From NCBI GenBank assembly GCA_028282465.1, contig JANQHX010000051.1, positions 1-64,000 of the forward strand: a stretch of DNA of 64,000 nucleotides, written 5' to 3'. The position numbers were made by a program, and so were the translations under genes. The notes under the pieces were generated by a model that searched no databases, was not told the origin of the DNA, and saw nothing but the letters and a program-made list of their open reading frames with translations. This DNA is from Gynuella sp. (lineage in GTDB: Bacteria > Pseudomonadota > Gammaproteobacteria > Pseudomonadales > Natronospirillaceae). This document shows, in pieces, positions 1 to 8,557 of this stretch. Positions within the stretch are counted from its first letter, which is position 1. The number at the start of each line of letters is the position of its first letter.

Positions 1-160
1 TGAACAGAACCTTGCCATCTGCTGGCAGGTTACGGGCACCAGGATCTACATTAGCGCTAGCAACTGTGGCTGCTAGGCCCATGGTGATAGAGAGTGCTGT
101 GGCGATAGTCTTACGACCCAGAGTTGTGATAACCCCGCCTTCATTTTTATTAGAGTGCAT
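1..160 (-). CDS. Secreted glycoside hydrolase, N-terminal fragment (cut by window start)
   Basis: This leftward gene starts at ATG 160-158 and runs off the window. A ribosome site (TAGGAAAA) lies just upstream. The first 53 codons give a short charged leader, a hydrophobic stretch and an ASA-type cleavage site (a signal peptide of about 37 residues). The mature start reads ARNLPADGKVLF, which closely matches the start of the catalytic domain of the 1087-residue protein at 4965-8228 (GRNIPADDKILF). I infer a second, simpler secreted enzyme of the same GH-A/GH26-like family without the N-terminal modules. It is divergent from the 903-2216 gene across the perfect palindrome at 424-445, which suggests shared control. 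The start and signal peptide are seen directly. The enzyme family rests on about 12 aligned residues, so it is tentative. Confidence 0.6.
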   Translation of the reverse strand, partial: MHSNKNEGGVITTLGRKTIATALSITMGLAATVASANVDPGARNLPADGKVLF

Positions 161-902
161 CAATCTATTTTCCTAGTTTGGAAAAACAAAAGAGTGACCC
201 TTCCCATTATTGAAGGAAGTCATTAGGATTTTTGGAATTGCCCGCTAGAGGAATGTCCCTTTGTTCCCATGTTGTCCGCTAACTTTTGTTTTTATTTTTT
301 GCGAAACCAAATGGTTTTTTTATTTAGTTAGCGACACCGAAACTGCAGAACCACGGCCTTGCCAACTCTTTACATTATAAATATGGATGGGTAGATATCT
401 ATAAATGACATGGATCAAAGGAAATCTTGTAACCGGTTACAAGATATTGTTGCGTACAACCTAAAATAGTCTGGGTTAATACGAATTTTAAGTCTGAAAT
501 TTCACATCCAAAATTGAAATAGATAAATAGTATTTAAATAAATGGCAGTTATTTAATTTGTTTATTAATTGAGTGAATAAATAACACTGAGTCGCTGTGA
601 TAATTTATTAAAACCACCGCATAACAATTTTTGTTTTGTTACTTCAAAACCCCAATGACCCAGTAGCCATCATCGGGTTGTTGAACTAATCTTCAGAGCC
701 AATGACGGGTAGCGACAACAATAATAAGCGCCTGTTATTACCGAGATTCGATTTGTTTTAGTGATCCTAACGATGCACGAGCAGAGCTCAATGTGCAGGG
801 TAGTTCTATGCCATGAATATACGTATTCGAACTCAATCGGCTAATCCGCTCGAATCCCATTCTTAGAAAAAATATAAAAACAAAAATGCTTGGAGAAAGT
901 AT
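161..902. other. Divergent intergenic region, no gene seen
   Basis: This 742-base, AT-rich stretch separates the truncated leftward hydrolase from the rightward 437-residue protein. It holds the perfect 22-base palindrome at 424-445. No convincing coding frame is seen. The palindrome is about 265 bases from the leftward start and about 460 from the rightward start, so the rightward gene may have a long untranslated leader. Confidence 0.6.
424..445. promoter_or_regulatory. Perfect palindromic operator, LacI-family type
   Basis: This is a perfect 22-base inverted repeat whose inner part is CTTGTAACCGGTTACAAG, centred on CG. The core TGTAACCGGTTACA (428-441) resembles operators of LacI/GalR-family sugar repressors. 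Related cores occur at 2364, 3988, 4074, 8571, 28997 and, more weakly, 30779, all near genes for secreted glycan or haem proteins. No LacI-family gene lies in the window. Confidence 0.7.
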
Positions 903-2216
903 ATGAAAGCAATAAAGGACATTTCCACAGTAGCTTCACTGCTCTTTGGAATCATCATTATGACTCTGGCGTCTTCGGCTAATGCCATGAGTTGCCCAGC
1001 AAGCCATCCTTATGTGTGTGGTGGAAATTGTTATGTTGACGCTGCACAAGCTGCATCAGGGGGCTGCTCAAATGGTGGAAGTAGTGGTGGTTCCAATAAT
1101 GGAGGGTCAAACAACGGCGGCTCCAATAATGGTGGATCTTCAAATTCTGGTGATCAGTGCCCGGTGCAAGGTCGAGTAGTTTCTGGATGCCGTAATGCAG
1201 ACACTCAAGACTGGTGTGACACTGTTTGTGTAACCTACATTGGTAACGGTAATGACGGTTGTTTAAATGCAGAAGGCAACTTCGTAAGCCGGGCCTGTGT
1301 CTGCTCTGACCCTGAAAACGCCATAGAGTCGATCATTGATATTGAATACAACCTAGGTATCGATATTGATGACAACTTCGTTGCGAATGCTGGATACATT
1401 GGTGCGCCACCAGCTATTAATCCAGGAATGACATTTTCAGATGCATTGATTTATTTCAAAGCACTGCTTGGAGACGTTGAAGGTCAGCGATTTGGCGATG
1501 CGTTAAACACTAACGGCGATAACTGGATTGATCGCAATGAGGCCAGTGCTGCAAAAGGTCAAGATCCATCTCAAACGTTAACAACTTCTTTTGGCTGCGG
1601 CTTATCAACTGATGACGTTCTCGCCTATGTTGGGTTGTATCTGGGTGATGGTGCCATTGATAAATACCAAGGAAATTTAGATTCATCTGTAAAAGATGCC
1701 ATGCTGCAATTCACCCGCACTTGGCAACCAGGCACATCTGCATTGGGTTGTGAGTATCGCGGTGGTTGTGACGGTTCCTCCGGCGGCAACAACGGCGGTT
1801 CATCTGGTGGTGGTAACAATGGCGGCGGAAATACCGGTGGCGGCTCCTCAAATAGTCCTAGGGTAGTTGAAGCAGAGTCAGGCCAAATAATGGGAGTGGC
1901 TTCCATATATGGTGATGGTGCTGCATCTGGAGGACAAGGGGTTGCATACATTTATCAAAATGGAGCTGGATTCAGAATTAACAATGCGCCAGCAGCAAGC
2001 AGTATTACATTGAAATATGCATCTGCTTTAAGTGGACGAATTTCAATTGAAGTGAACGGCAGTCGCTCAACGGTTAATTTCAGTTCAACAGGAAATTGGG
2101 TCAACAACTATTCCAATACAACTTTAAATATTAATGTGCCTCAGGGTGCTGTGGTTGATGTTGTTTATCGCAATGGCGACACCGCGATGAATGTTGACAC
2201 AATCACATTCAACTAA
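903..2216 (+). CDS. Secreted modular protein with EF-hand-like module and CBM6/35-like domain, no catalytic domain
   Basis: This 437-residue exported protein has a signal peptide (about 1-28, ending SSANA), a short Cys-rich motif (about 30-56), a Gly/Ser/Asn linker, a Cys-containing module (about 86-292), a second Gly/Asn linker and a C-terminal beta-sandwich-like domain (about 319-437). The last domain starts VVEAESGQIMG and ends NVDTITFN, which fits CBM6/CBM35-type carbohydrate-binding domains. The middle module carries an EF-hand-like loop, NTNGDNWIDRNE, with the first Asp replaced by Asn. All these modules recur in the same order in the 1087-residue enzyme at 4965, but this protein lacks the enzyme part. 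A good ribosome site (TTGGAGAAAG) precedes the ATG. I infer a glycan-binding accessory or scaffold protein; the true ligand is unknown. Confidence 0.8.
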   Translation: MKAIKDISTVASLLFGIIIMTLASSANAMSCPASHPYVCGGNCYVDAAQAASGGCSNGGSSGGSNNGGSNNGGSNNGGSSNSGDQCPVQGRVVSGCRNADTQDWCDTVCVTYIGNGNDGCLNAEGNFVSRACVCSDPENAIESIIDIEYNLGIDIDDNFVANAGYIGAPPAINPGMTFSDALIYFKALLGDVEGQRFGDALNTNGDNWIDRNEASAAKGQDPSQTLTTSFGCGLSTDDVLAYVGLYLGDGAIDKYQGNLDSSVKDAMLQFTRTWQPGTSALGCEYRGGCDGSSGGNNGGSSGGGNNGGGNTGGGSSNSPRVVEAESGQIMGVASIYGDGAASGGQGVAYIYQNGAGFRINNAPAASSITLKYASALSGRISIEVNGSRSTVNFSSTGNWVNNYSNTTLNINVPQGAVVDVVYRNGDTAMNVDTITFN

Positions 2217-2314
2217 ACTCGCCACATTGAAGGATGTGAAAATCAACATTGATTGAGCTAAGGATAACCACTGAGTTTGTCGGTGTTCCTAGTTTACAAC
2301 TCCAATTAAAATGC

Positions 2315-2346
2315 AAAGCCCAATTCTTTCGAGTTGGGCTTTTTTG
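2315..2346 (+). terminator. Rho-independent terminator
   Basis: The stem AAGCCCAA pairs with TTGGGCTT around a short loop and is followed by a run of T. It ends the 903-2216 transcript. Confidence 0.85.
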
Positions 2347-2363
2347 TTACAAAGACAGATTTT

Positions 2364-2377
2364 TGAAACTGGTTTCA
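2364..2377. promoter_or_regulatory. Operator-like palindrome upstream of cytochrome gene
   Basis: TGAAACTGGTTTCA, one centre mismatch from the TGAAACCGGTTTCA pattern. It lies about 108 bases before the start of the 2485-3912 gene and after the preceding terminator. Confidence 0.6.
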
Positions 2378-2484
2378 ATTGATCTGAATTATTTCTGAGT
2401 AGACAAAACAGTTAAAACAATAGAGTTAAATATTGAGTGCAATTAGTATTATCAAGTCCAAAATCAGACACCAGTGAAGAAATT

Positions 2485-3912
2485 ATGAAAATAAAAAATA
2501 CTATCGCAGCTTTGCTGGGAGCTTCTCTGTTACAGGGAGTCTCCATATTACCCGCTTTTGCTGAGTACGAAATTAAGACAACAGACGGAATCAGCTTTCA
2601 ATCAACAGGGGGCGTAGGGGGTAATGGAACCATTTGCCCTAAATTCCCTAATGATGTCATCGTGCCACTGGATTCATTAAATCCCGCGCCTAAAGAAGGC
2701 GAACCTGAAATGACCATTGATGGCATTTGGGAATTTATGCAGGCCAATGACATTACCACCATGGAGCAATTACTTGATGTATTGCCCGACCACTATCGAA
2801 ATTATTTTTCATTAGTGGAAGTCACCCGTGCCGCGGGTCAATCCACTCTTGAATATCCACGAATCGTATTATTTGGCCCCGACGGTCGTTTCATGGCTAA
2901 TGTTGGCACCCTCAGAGAAGACCCTGTATATGACAAGCTTGATGTGACTGAGCTTAATGAAGAAACCGGTCACTGGGAGCTTTCTGTTTTCGACTTTACC
3001 AATCCAAAACCCAAGCTTGAACGCAATGTGAAGTCTTGCGAAGAATGTCATGGTGCAATTGAACCTCGTCCATTCTGGGGTACAAACCTTGATTGGCCTG
3101 GTGTTTTCGGAGATAACATTGCAGAAGGCCCTCAAGGTGAAGCAATGGATGGCCCTCATGCCAAACGAATGAACGAAATTAAGAATGGCAAGGGCAATAA
3201 TCCCCGGTTTGATTTCTTAGTTTGGAGAGACGAAAACGTTAAGCGTGGTGGTAAACGCCGCCTGGCAGGCCATCAATTTGGTGCTGACCTCTTTATTTCG
3301 AATATTGCCATGGGTACGGCGACTGCTCGTGGTGTGTTCATGAGAATGCAGCAAAACTACCCAAAACGTTATGAAGAGCTTAAAGAGATTGTTCTTTTGT
3401 TAGGCTACGATATGTTTAACGAAGGTCTGTTAAGTCCTGAAGACAAACAGAAGATTGCTTACAAAATGCAATTTTACGGAGCAGAAAAAGCTACTCTTGA
3501 TGAAGCTCTGATGCTGTTGGGAATCAACACTAAAGAAGCCTTTTCTTTAGGCACTTTGGCCGAAACTGAGACACCAATCACTAATTGGAAAATGGGCGGC
3601 GGCACTCTTTATGAAGCGGTGTTGTTGCAAGTCTTGGACGACCTTTCTAAAACAGACGAAGCAATGAACGCTATTTTAGATGAAGCAGGACCAGGACCTG
3701 GTGTATTTAGGTGTCCTGATTTAGCCCAAAACATGCAAGACATCATTGATTTCAAAATGTTGCACATGTTCCACCTGAGGGGTCATGCTCGATATATGGT
3801 GCACTGGGTATTTTATCCAGCAGATCTTGAACATATTAACAAAACGGTTCTAAGACCGACGTTAGATACTGTTGCGGCACATCTTAAAAAGAAGGTCTTA
3901 ACAAATATCTAA
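2485..3912 (+). CDS. Secreted mono-haem c-type cytochrome-like protein
   Basis: I place the start at ATG 2485 because it opens a clear signal peptide (MKIKNTIAALL, cleaved near PAFA-EYE). An upstream GTG at 2437 would bury the signal peptide behind 16 extra residues. The 475-residue product has one haem-binding motif, C185-E-E-C188-H189, followed by PRPFWG. No other domain is recognised. It is flanked by terminators on both sides, so it is probably a single-gene transcript. It has an operator-like palindrome upstream and sits between two glycan-active secreted proteins. I infer a periplasmic or secreted electron carrier or oxidoreductase serving the same locus; the substrate is unknown. Confidence 0.7.
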   Translation: MKIKNTIAALLGASLLQGVSILPAFAEYEIKTTDGISFQSTGGVGGNGTICPKFPNDVIVPLDSLNPAPKEGEPEMTIDGIWEFMQANDITTMEQLLDVLPDHYRNYFSLVEVTRAAGQSTLEYPRIVLFGPDGRFMANVGTLREDPVYDKLDVTELNEETGHWELSVFDFTNPKPKLERNVKSCEECHGAIEPRPFWGTNLDWPGVFGDNIAEGPQGEAMDGPHAKRMNEIKNGKGNNPRFDFLVWRDENVKRGGKRRLAGHQFGADLFISNIAMGTATARGVFMRMQQNYPKRYEELKEIVLLLGYDMFNEGLLSPEDKQKIAYKMQFYGAEKATLDEALMLLGINTKEAFSLGTLAETETPITNWKMGGGTLYEAVLLQVLDDLSKTDEAMNAILDEAGPGPGVFRCPDLAQNMQDIIDFKMLHMFHLRGHARYMVHWVFYPADLEHINKTVLRPTLDTVAAHLKKKVLTNI

Positions 3913-3940
3913 TTACTGTTAAATCGGTCATATAAAATAA

Positions 3941-3971
3941 AAAAACCTCGGTTCATTCCGGGGTTTTTTTT
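3941..3971 (+). terminator. Rho-independent terminator
   Basis: The stem AACCTCGG/CCGGGGTT is followed by eight or more T. It ends the 2485-3912 transcript. Confidence 0.8.
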
Positions 3972-3987
3972 GGCTTATTGGTAATAA

Positions 3988-4001
3988 TGAAACCGGTTTC
4001 A
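3988..4001. promoter_or_regulatory. Operator palindrome TGAAACCGGTTTCA
   Basis: This is a perfect 14-base inverted repeat, the cleanest copy of the shared operator core. It lies just after the cytochrome terminator and far upstream of the 1087-residue enzyme gene. Confidence 0.7.
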
Positions 4002-4073
4002 ATTAAGGGGTTTAGTTCTAAGCTTTTTATTCATAATCCGCTTTCAATATTTTTAAGTTAAACATGTGAGAAA

Positions 4074-4087
4074 TGTAATCGGTTTCA
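4074..4087. promoter_or_regulatory. Second, weaker operator-like site
   Basis: TGTAATCGGTTTCA differs at two positions from the perfect copy 86 bases upstream. Two spaced sites would suit a looping tetrameric repressor, but this is inference. Confidence 0.45.
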
Positions 4088-4964
4088 TCGCCACAAAAAT
4101 ATCAGTTAGCTGATCTAAGTTATTTCTTTCAGTTTTGCTGCGTTATTCGACGTAGTCTAAGTTCACTTTGAAAACTAAAATTGTTTTTTACCAAATTGAT
4201 AACAACAACAGGTTCCGAGCACAGTTTCTTCAATCAAAAAAGAGTCATATCCGAGTTAGGGTGATCAAGAAAATTTGGGAAAAGATTGGGTCGACTGAAA
4301 ATCATAACCTTTGATGAACGATTCAATTAGTCCTTAAAAACAAGTGTTTTTTACAGCTTTTGGGTATTTTCAGGGGGCAGCCAATTTGCGTAGAGATTTA
4401 CTAGTTTGATGTTGATCTCTTTTAAATGTTTTTTGTATGACTCGAATAGACGCTCGATTTTTTTGATTGATTAAATCACTTTTCAGATGAGTTTAGTTGG
4501 TTTTCTAAGTGCAGAAATTTAACAACGCAGTTCTCAATTTCGGTTTCGTAAAAAAAATCATCAGCATTGAATCGGCGAATCCTTAGTAATGAATCACGCA
4601 AATGGTTACTGGAATGGTTTGTCATCAAAAATGTGTTTTGTTTTCAGCGAAAAGTTTTTTCTTACAGTGTTCATAAGACAATTTTCAAAGAATTGTCTCC
4701 ACAATAAAGGTCAGGTTAATAAGGAGGTTACAAAATTTATTCGGTGTAAACGGTAATTGATCCAACTCATCTATAAATAAGCATAATGGTGTAGTTTTCC
4801 ACGGTGAATGTTGGGTAACTCTTTGAGTTTACAAACTAAGTCAATGTGGAAACCCATAAAAATAAAAACACAGACTGCAGATTTTAGAACTGGGCTATCA
4901 CATCCAGCCTCTAATAAAAGCTAGTCATTTTAATTCCAACAATAAAAAAAACGGAGAGATAAAG

Positions 4965-7900
4965 GTGACGACAAAATTGCTTAAGCAAGTTTCATTAACC
5001 TTTTTCCTAACCCTGACCGGAGCATTACTAGGTACAAATGCAATGGCAGTGGATTGTCCTGTATCCCACCCTTACGAGTGTGGTTCAGGATGTTATACCG
5101 ATGCAGCACAGGCTGAGACAGCTGGTTGTACAAATGGTTCTACTCAGAACCCAACTGATACTGGAACAAGCACAGGTTCCAATAATCATGGCAACCTGAC
5201 TGATCCAAATGACCCAGATGCTTGTCCTACTCAGGGTAAGGTCGTTTCTGGTTGTTTTGTTGAAGGCCAAACTCAAGACTGGTGTGACACTGTTTGTGTT
5301 TCTTACACTGGTAACGGAAATGACGGCTGTTTGAATGCTGCCGATCAATTCGTAACACGTTCTTGTGTGTGTGCTGACCCAGCAAACGCTATCGAATCTA
5401 TGATTGATATCGAAGTAAACCTGGGCATCGACATTGATGATGAGTTCATTGCGCAAGCTGACTACATCGGTGAGCCACCTCCGCTAAACCCAACAATCAC
5501 TAAAGAAGACGCTTTAATTTACTTCAAAGCTCTTCTGAAGAATGATGCACAAGCTCAATTGTTTGCTGACACGTTAGATGAAAATGGTGATGGCATCCTA
5601 ACTCGTAATGAAGCTTCTGCGGTTAAAGGTTCTGATCCACTGCAGACGTTAAATACTAACTTTGGTTGTGGCTTATCTACTGATGACGTACTGGCTTACA
5701 TTGGCTTGTACTTCGGTGACGGTTCAATTGATAAGTACCAAGGCAACTTGGACAGTTCTGTTCTAGATAACCTACTCGAATTCTCCCGTACTTGGCAGCC
5801 TGGTACTGACGCATTAGGTTGTGCATACCGTGGTGACGGTGACTGTGCTACTCCAGGCGATAACGACTCCACCGCTGACCGTTCTGGACAACCTGTAAAC
5901 ACTGACCAAAATACGGATACTCAAACAGACACTGGCTCTGCTACTGACACACAAACTGATACGGCAACTGATACTGGCCCTGTGCAGGATGTGACTGTTG
6001 AAGCTGAACTGGCTCAAATCTTAGGCTCAGCTCGTGTTTACCAAGACGCTGCCGCTTCTGAAGGGTATGGCGTTGCTTACTTAGACACTGTGGGCGCTGG
6101 TTTTGCTGTTTCTGATGCACCTGCTGCTTCTTCATTCCAAATTTTCTACGCTTCACAGAATAGCGGCACTATCAGTGTTGTTATTAACGGTGTTGCTAAG
6201 CGTGTTGAATTCTCTGGAAATGGCGCTTGGGTTGGTAATTACAGATACATCGTTGTTAATGAAGCCGTTGCTGCTGGTGCTACAGTTGAAGTGAAGAACC
6301 AAGCTGGCGATGCTGCCATGAATGTTGACAAAGTCGTATTCAAAGCCGTAGTAGACAGTACTGACACTGGTTCAGCGACTGATAGCGACACTGGCTCTGC
6401 TACGGACACAGGTTCTACAACAGATAGCGACACTGGTTCTGCTACCGACACTGGTTCAGCAACTGATACTGGAACTGCAACCGATACAGCAACTGACACT
6501 GGTTCGACTGACACGGTAACAGATACAGCAACTGACACAGACACCACAACTGGTACTGCTGGATATGTTTTCGGTATCGAAGCCGATGGTACTGTTTATC
6601 ACTATAAAGGTAACCAATCTGCTTCATGGGTATACATGTGTGTGGATGGTGACTGTCGTTCAGCTACTTTAGTGGGTGATCGTTGGGAGCGTTCTACTAA
6701 CTACACCTCTGGTACTTACTCAATTGAATTCAAAGTTCAAGATAACGCCACTGGTCAATGTTTGACTAGCGCAACTGTTGCTGTGGGTTCAGGTGTGACT
6801 TCTTCACCATGTACTGATGCAGTAGCAACTGGTACTGGTACAGGTACTTCAACTGGTGATACTGACACAGGTACTGGCACTTCAACTGGTGATACAGATA
6901 CAGGCACTGGCACATCAACTGGCGATACAGACACTGGTACTGGTACATCAACTGGTGATACTGACACTGGCACTGGTACTTCAACTGGTGATACAGGTAC
7001 AGGAACTGGTACCAGCACTGGTGGTGACACTGACATGCAAGGCCGCAACATTCCTGCAGATGACAAGATTCTGTTCATCATGGGTCAAGACACAACTACA
7101 TTGCGTGAATTCTTACCAAGTGTTCAAAGTGGCAGCATTATGGCTCCGGGTGGTGTGACTCTTTACAGCTCTTTCATCGACGCTGGTAAAGGTGACAACT
7201 CTGTATACATTACTGGTATCGAAGGACCTCCATACGATAACTCAAATGGTGAAGTTGACTTCCGTGAAACTTTAGATGCGTACGATGCCGCTGCAGGACA
7301 CAAAGTAGCTGTTTCTGTTGGTCTGTACTTGTCAGATGAATGGGCAGATTGTGGTAACCAGCCTCTACGTGCTATTGCTGGTACTGGCGATGATGATGTA
7401 GGTTCTCCAAGCGATCCGACTTCTATGTCTGCTCAGTGGAGAAACGGTGTTGATCGCATGATCACTTGGTTCAAGAATGAAGGTCGTCCGGTTTACCTGA
7501 GAATTGGTTTCGAATTCGATGGCCCATGGAACTGCTACAACCAAGGCTTCTACAAGCAAGCATTCCGTTACTTCAAAGAGCGTATTGATGCGTTAGGTGC
7601 AACTAATGTTGCAACTGTATGGCAAGCAGCGACTTACCCAGATAATGGTAGTGAGCAGTACAACTACAATGTTGCGTCTAATCCTAACCACTATGAAGAC
7701 TGGTGGCCTGGTGCAGACGTAGTTGACTGGGTTGGTATCAGCTTCTTCGCTGGTGATAAATATCTTGACTACCAGTGGTCATGTCAGGATCCAAGCAAAG
7801 CTTGGACTATACCAGACACCACTCCACGTGCTCTGCAAGACAAGCTGGTTCAGTTAGCTCGTAAGTATGGCAAACCAGTTCAGGTTTCTGAATCTGCGCC

Positions 7901-8228
7901 TCAAGGCTTTGAGTTAGATGAATTAAGTCATAGCTGTGTAGCTGATCACCAAAATGGTAAGTACTTCACTAATGGCCAAGCGGCTTGGGATGCTTACTTC
8001 GTTGATTACTTCAACTGGATGAAAGCTAATAGTGACACAGTTCGTGCGTTCTCTTACATCAACACTAACTGGCAAGAACAAGACCGTTGGAAGTGTGCTG
8101 AAGGCACAACTTGTGGCGCTGGCTTCTGGGGTGACACCCGCTTGCAAGCAAATGGTGATGTATTGAATCTGTTTGCTAGCGAAGTGAGCGGCCCTGAATA
8201 CACAACTGGTGTGGTGGTTGGAGACTAA
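4965..8228 (+). CDS. Secreted multi-domain GH-A clan (GH26-like) glycoside hydrolase
   Basis: The start is GTG 4965, supported by a ribosome site (GGAGAG) and a signal peptide (about 1-28, ending NAMA). Order of parts in the 1087 residues: Cys-rich motif; linker; Cys-containing module with a canonical EF-hand loop (DENGDGILTRNE); Thr/Asp linker; CBM6/35-like domain (about 343-461); Thr/Asp/Ser linker; a small unnamed domain (about 533-617); an 11-residue-period Thr/Gly linker; catalytic domain (about 691-1087). The catalytic part has RIGFEFDG with E850 as likely acid/base and QVSESAPQG with E976 as likely nucleophile, in a TIM-barrel-like pattern resembling GH26 enzymes. The substrate (mannan, xylan or a marine glycan) cannot be told from sequence. 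The unnamed domain recurs twice in the di-haem protein at 24936-28859. Confidence 0.75.
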   Translation: MTTKLLKQVSLTFFLTLTGALLGTNAMAVDCPVSHPYECGSGCYTDAAQAETAGCTNGSTQNPTDTGTSTGSNNHGNLTDPNDPDACPTQGKVVSGCFVEGQTQDWCDTVCVSYTGNGNDGCLNAADQFVTRSCVCADPANAIESMIDIEVNLGIDIDDEFIAQADYIGEPPPLNPTITKEDALIYFKALLKNDAQAQLFADTLDENGDGILTRNEASAVKGSDPLQTLNTNFGCGLSTDDVLAYIGLYFGDGSIDKYQGNLDSSVLDNLLEFSRTWQPGTDALGCAYRGDGDCATPGDNDSTADRSGQPVNTDQNTDTQTDTGSATDTQTDTATDTGPVQDVTVEAELAQILGSARVYQDAAASEGYGVAYLDTVGAGFAVSDAPAASSFQIFYASQNSGTISVVINGVAKRVEFSGNGAWVGNYRYIVVNEAVAAGATVEVKNQAGDAAMNVDKVVFKAVVDSTDTGSATDSDTGSATDTGSTTDSDTGSATDTGSATDTGTATDTATDTGSTDTVTDTATDTDTTTGTAGYVFGIEADGTVYHYKGNQSASWVYMCVDGDCRSATLVGDRWERSTNYTSGTYSIEFKVQDNATGQCLTSATVAVGSGVTSSPCTDAVATGTGTGTSTGDTDTGTGTSTGDTDTGTGTSTGDTDTGTGTSTGDTDTGTGTSTGDTGTGTGTSTGGDTDMQGRNIPADDKILFIMGQDTTTLREFLPSVQSGSIMAPGGVTLYSSFIDAGKGDNSVYITGIEGPPYDNSNGEVDFRETLDAYDAAAGHKVAVSVGLYLSDEWADCGNQPLRAIAGTGDDDVGSPSDPTSMSAQWRNGVDRMITWFKNEGRPVYLRIGFEFDGPWNCYNQGFYKQAFRYFKERIDALGATNVATVWQAATYPDNGSEQYNYNVASNPNHYEDWWPGADVVDWVGISFFAGDKYLDYQWSCQDPSKAWTIPDTTPRALQDKLVQLARKYGKPVQVSESAPQGFELDELSHSCVADHQNGKYFTNGQAAWDAYFVDYFNWMKANSDTVRAFSYINTNWQEQDRWKCAEGTTCGAGFWGDTRLQANGDVLNLFASEVSGPEYTTGVVVGD
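6361..6550 (+). repeat. Thr/Asp/Ser linker-coding repeat
   Basis: Irregular tandem repeats encode units such as DTGSATDTGS between the CBM-like domain and the unnamed domain. Such linkers are common in marine plant-polysaccharide degraders and may be prone to length change. Confidence 0.75.
6835..7030 (+). repeat. 33-base tandem repeat encoding an 11-residue linker unit
   Basis: Five to six copies encode the unit DTDTGTGTSTG just before the catalytic domain. Copies differ mostly at third codon positions, which suggests selection to keep the peptide while the DNA drifts. Confidence 0.85.
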
Positions 8229-8260
8229 TAGTTTCTAGTTACTAATTAACCAATAATCGA

Positions 8261-8290
8261 AAAGCTCAGTCCTTTGGACTGGGCTTTTTT
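8261..8290 (+). terminator. Rho-independent terminator
   Basis: The stem AAGCTCAGTCC pairs with GGACTGGGCTT (with a G-T pair) around a TTT loop, then a T-run. It ends the hydrolase transcript. Confidence 0.85.
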
Positions 8291-8557
8291 ATTGACTACA
8301 AAAATGTTAGAAATTTGTCTCAACCTGTAAAAACAAGTTAACCAAATTCAAAATACTTGCTGTGAATTTGATCATTAATCCCATCCAAAGGTTAATTTTG
8401 TCGCCACAGTTTTACCTTTAGTCAGCTCAAGTAACCCTCTGAACCCAAATACGACATATTGATATTAAATGAGCATTAATTGTTCTGTTATGTGCTGTGA
8501 TTAAATACCCCAAAAAACCAAAAGCCTGAATGAGTTTTGGTGTTCGAGGAGACAAAC

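Larger units (their letters stand above)
3913..4964. other. 1.05-kb gene-free region with two operator-like sites
   Basis: No reading frame here looks coding. The region holds the terminator of the cytochrome gene, operator-like sites at 3988-4001 and 4074-4087, and nearly 900 bases of AT-rich sequence before the GTG start at 4965. The length is unusual for an intergenic region here and suggests a long leader, an unannotated small RNA, or decayed sequence. Confidence 0.5.

Noticed and set aside
2437..2484. Upstream GTG start for the mono-haem protein
   Set aside because: It would place 16 charged residues before a good signal peptide.
6239..7081. Long frames on both strands within the linker region of the GH-A enzyme
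   Set aside because: Low-complexity shadows created by the tandem repeats of the real gene.
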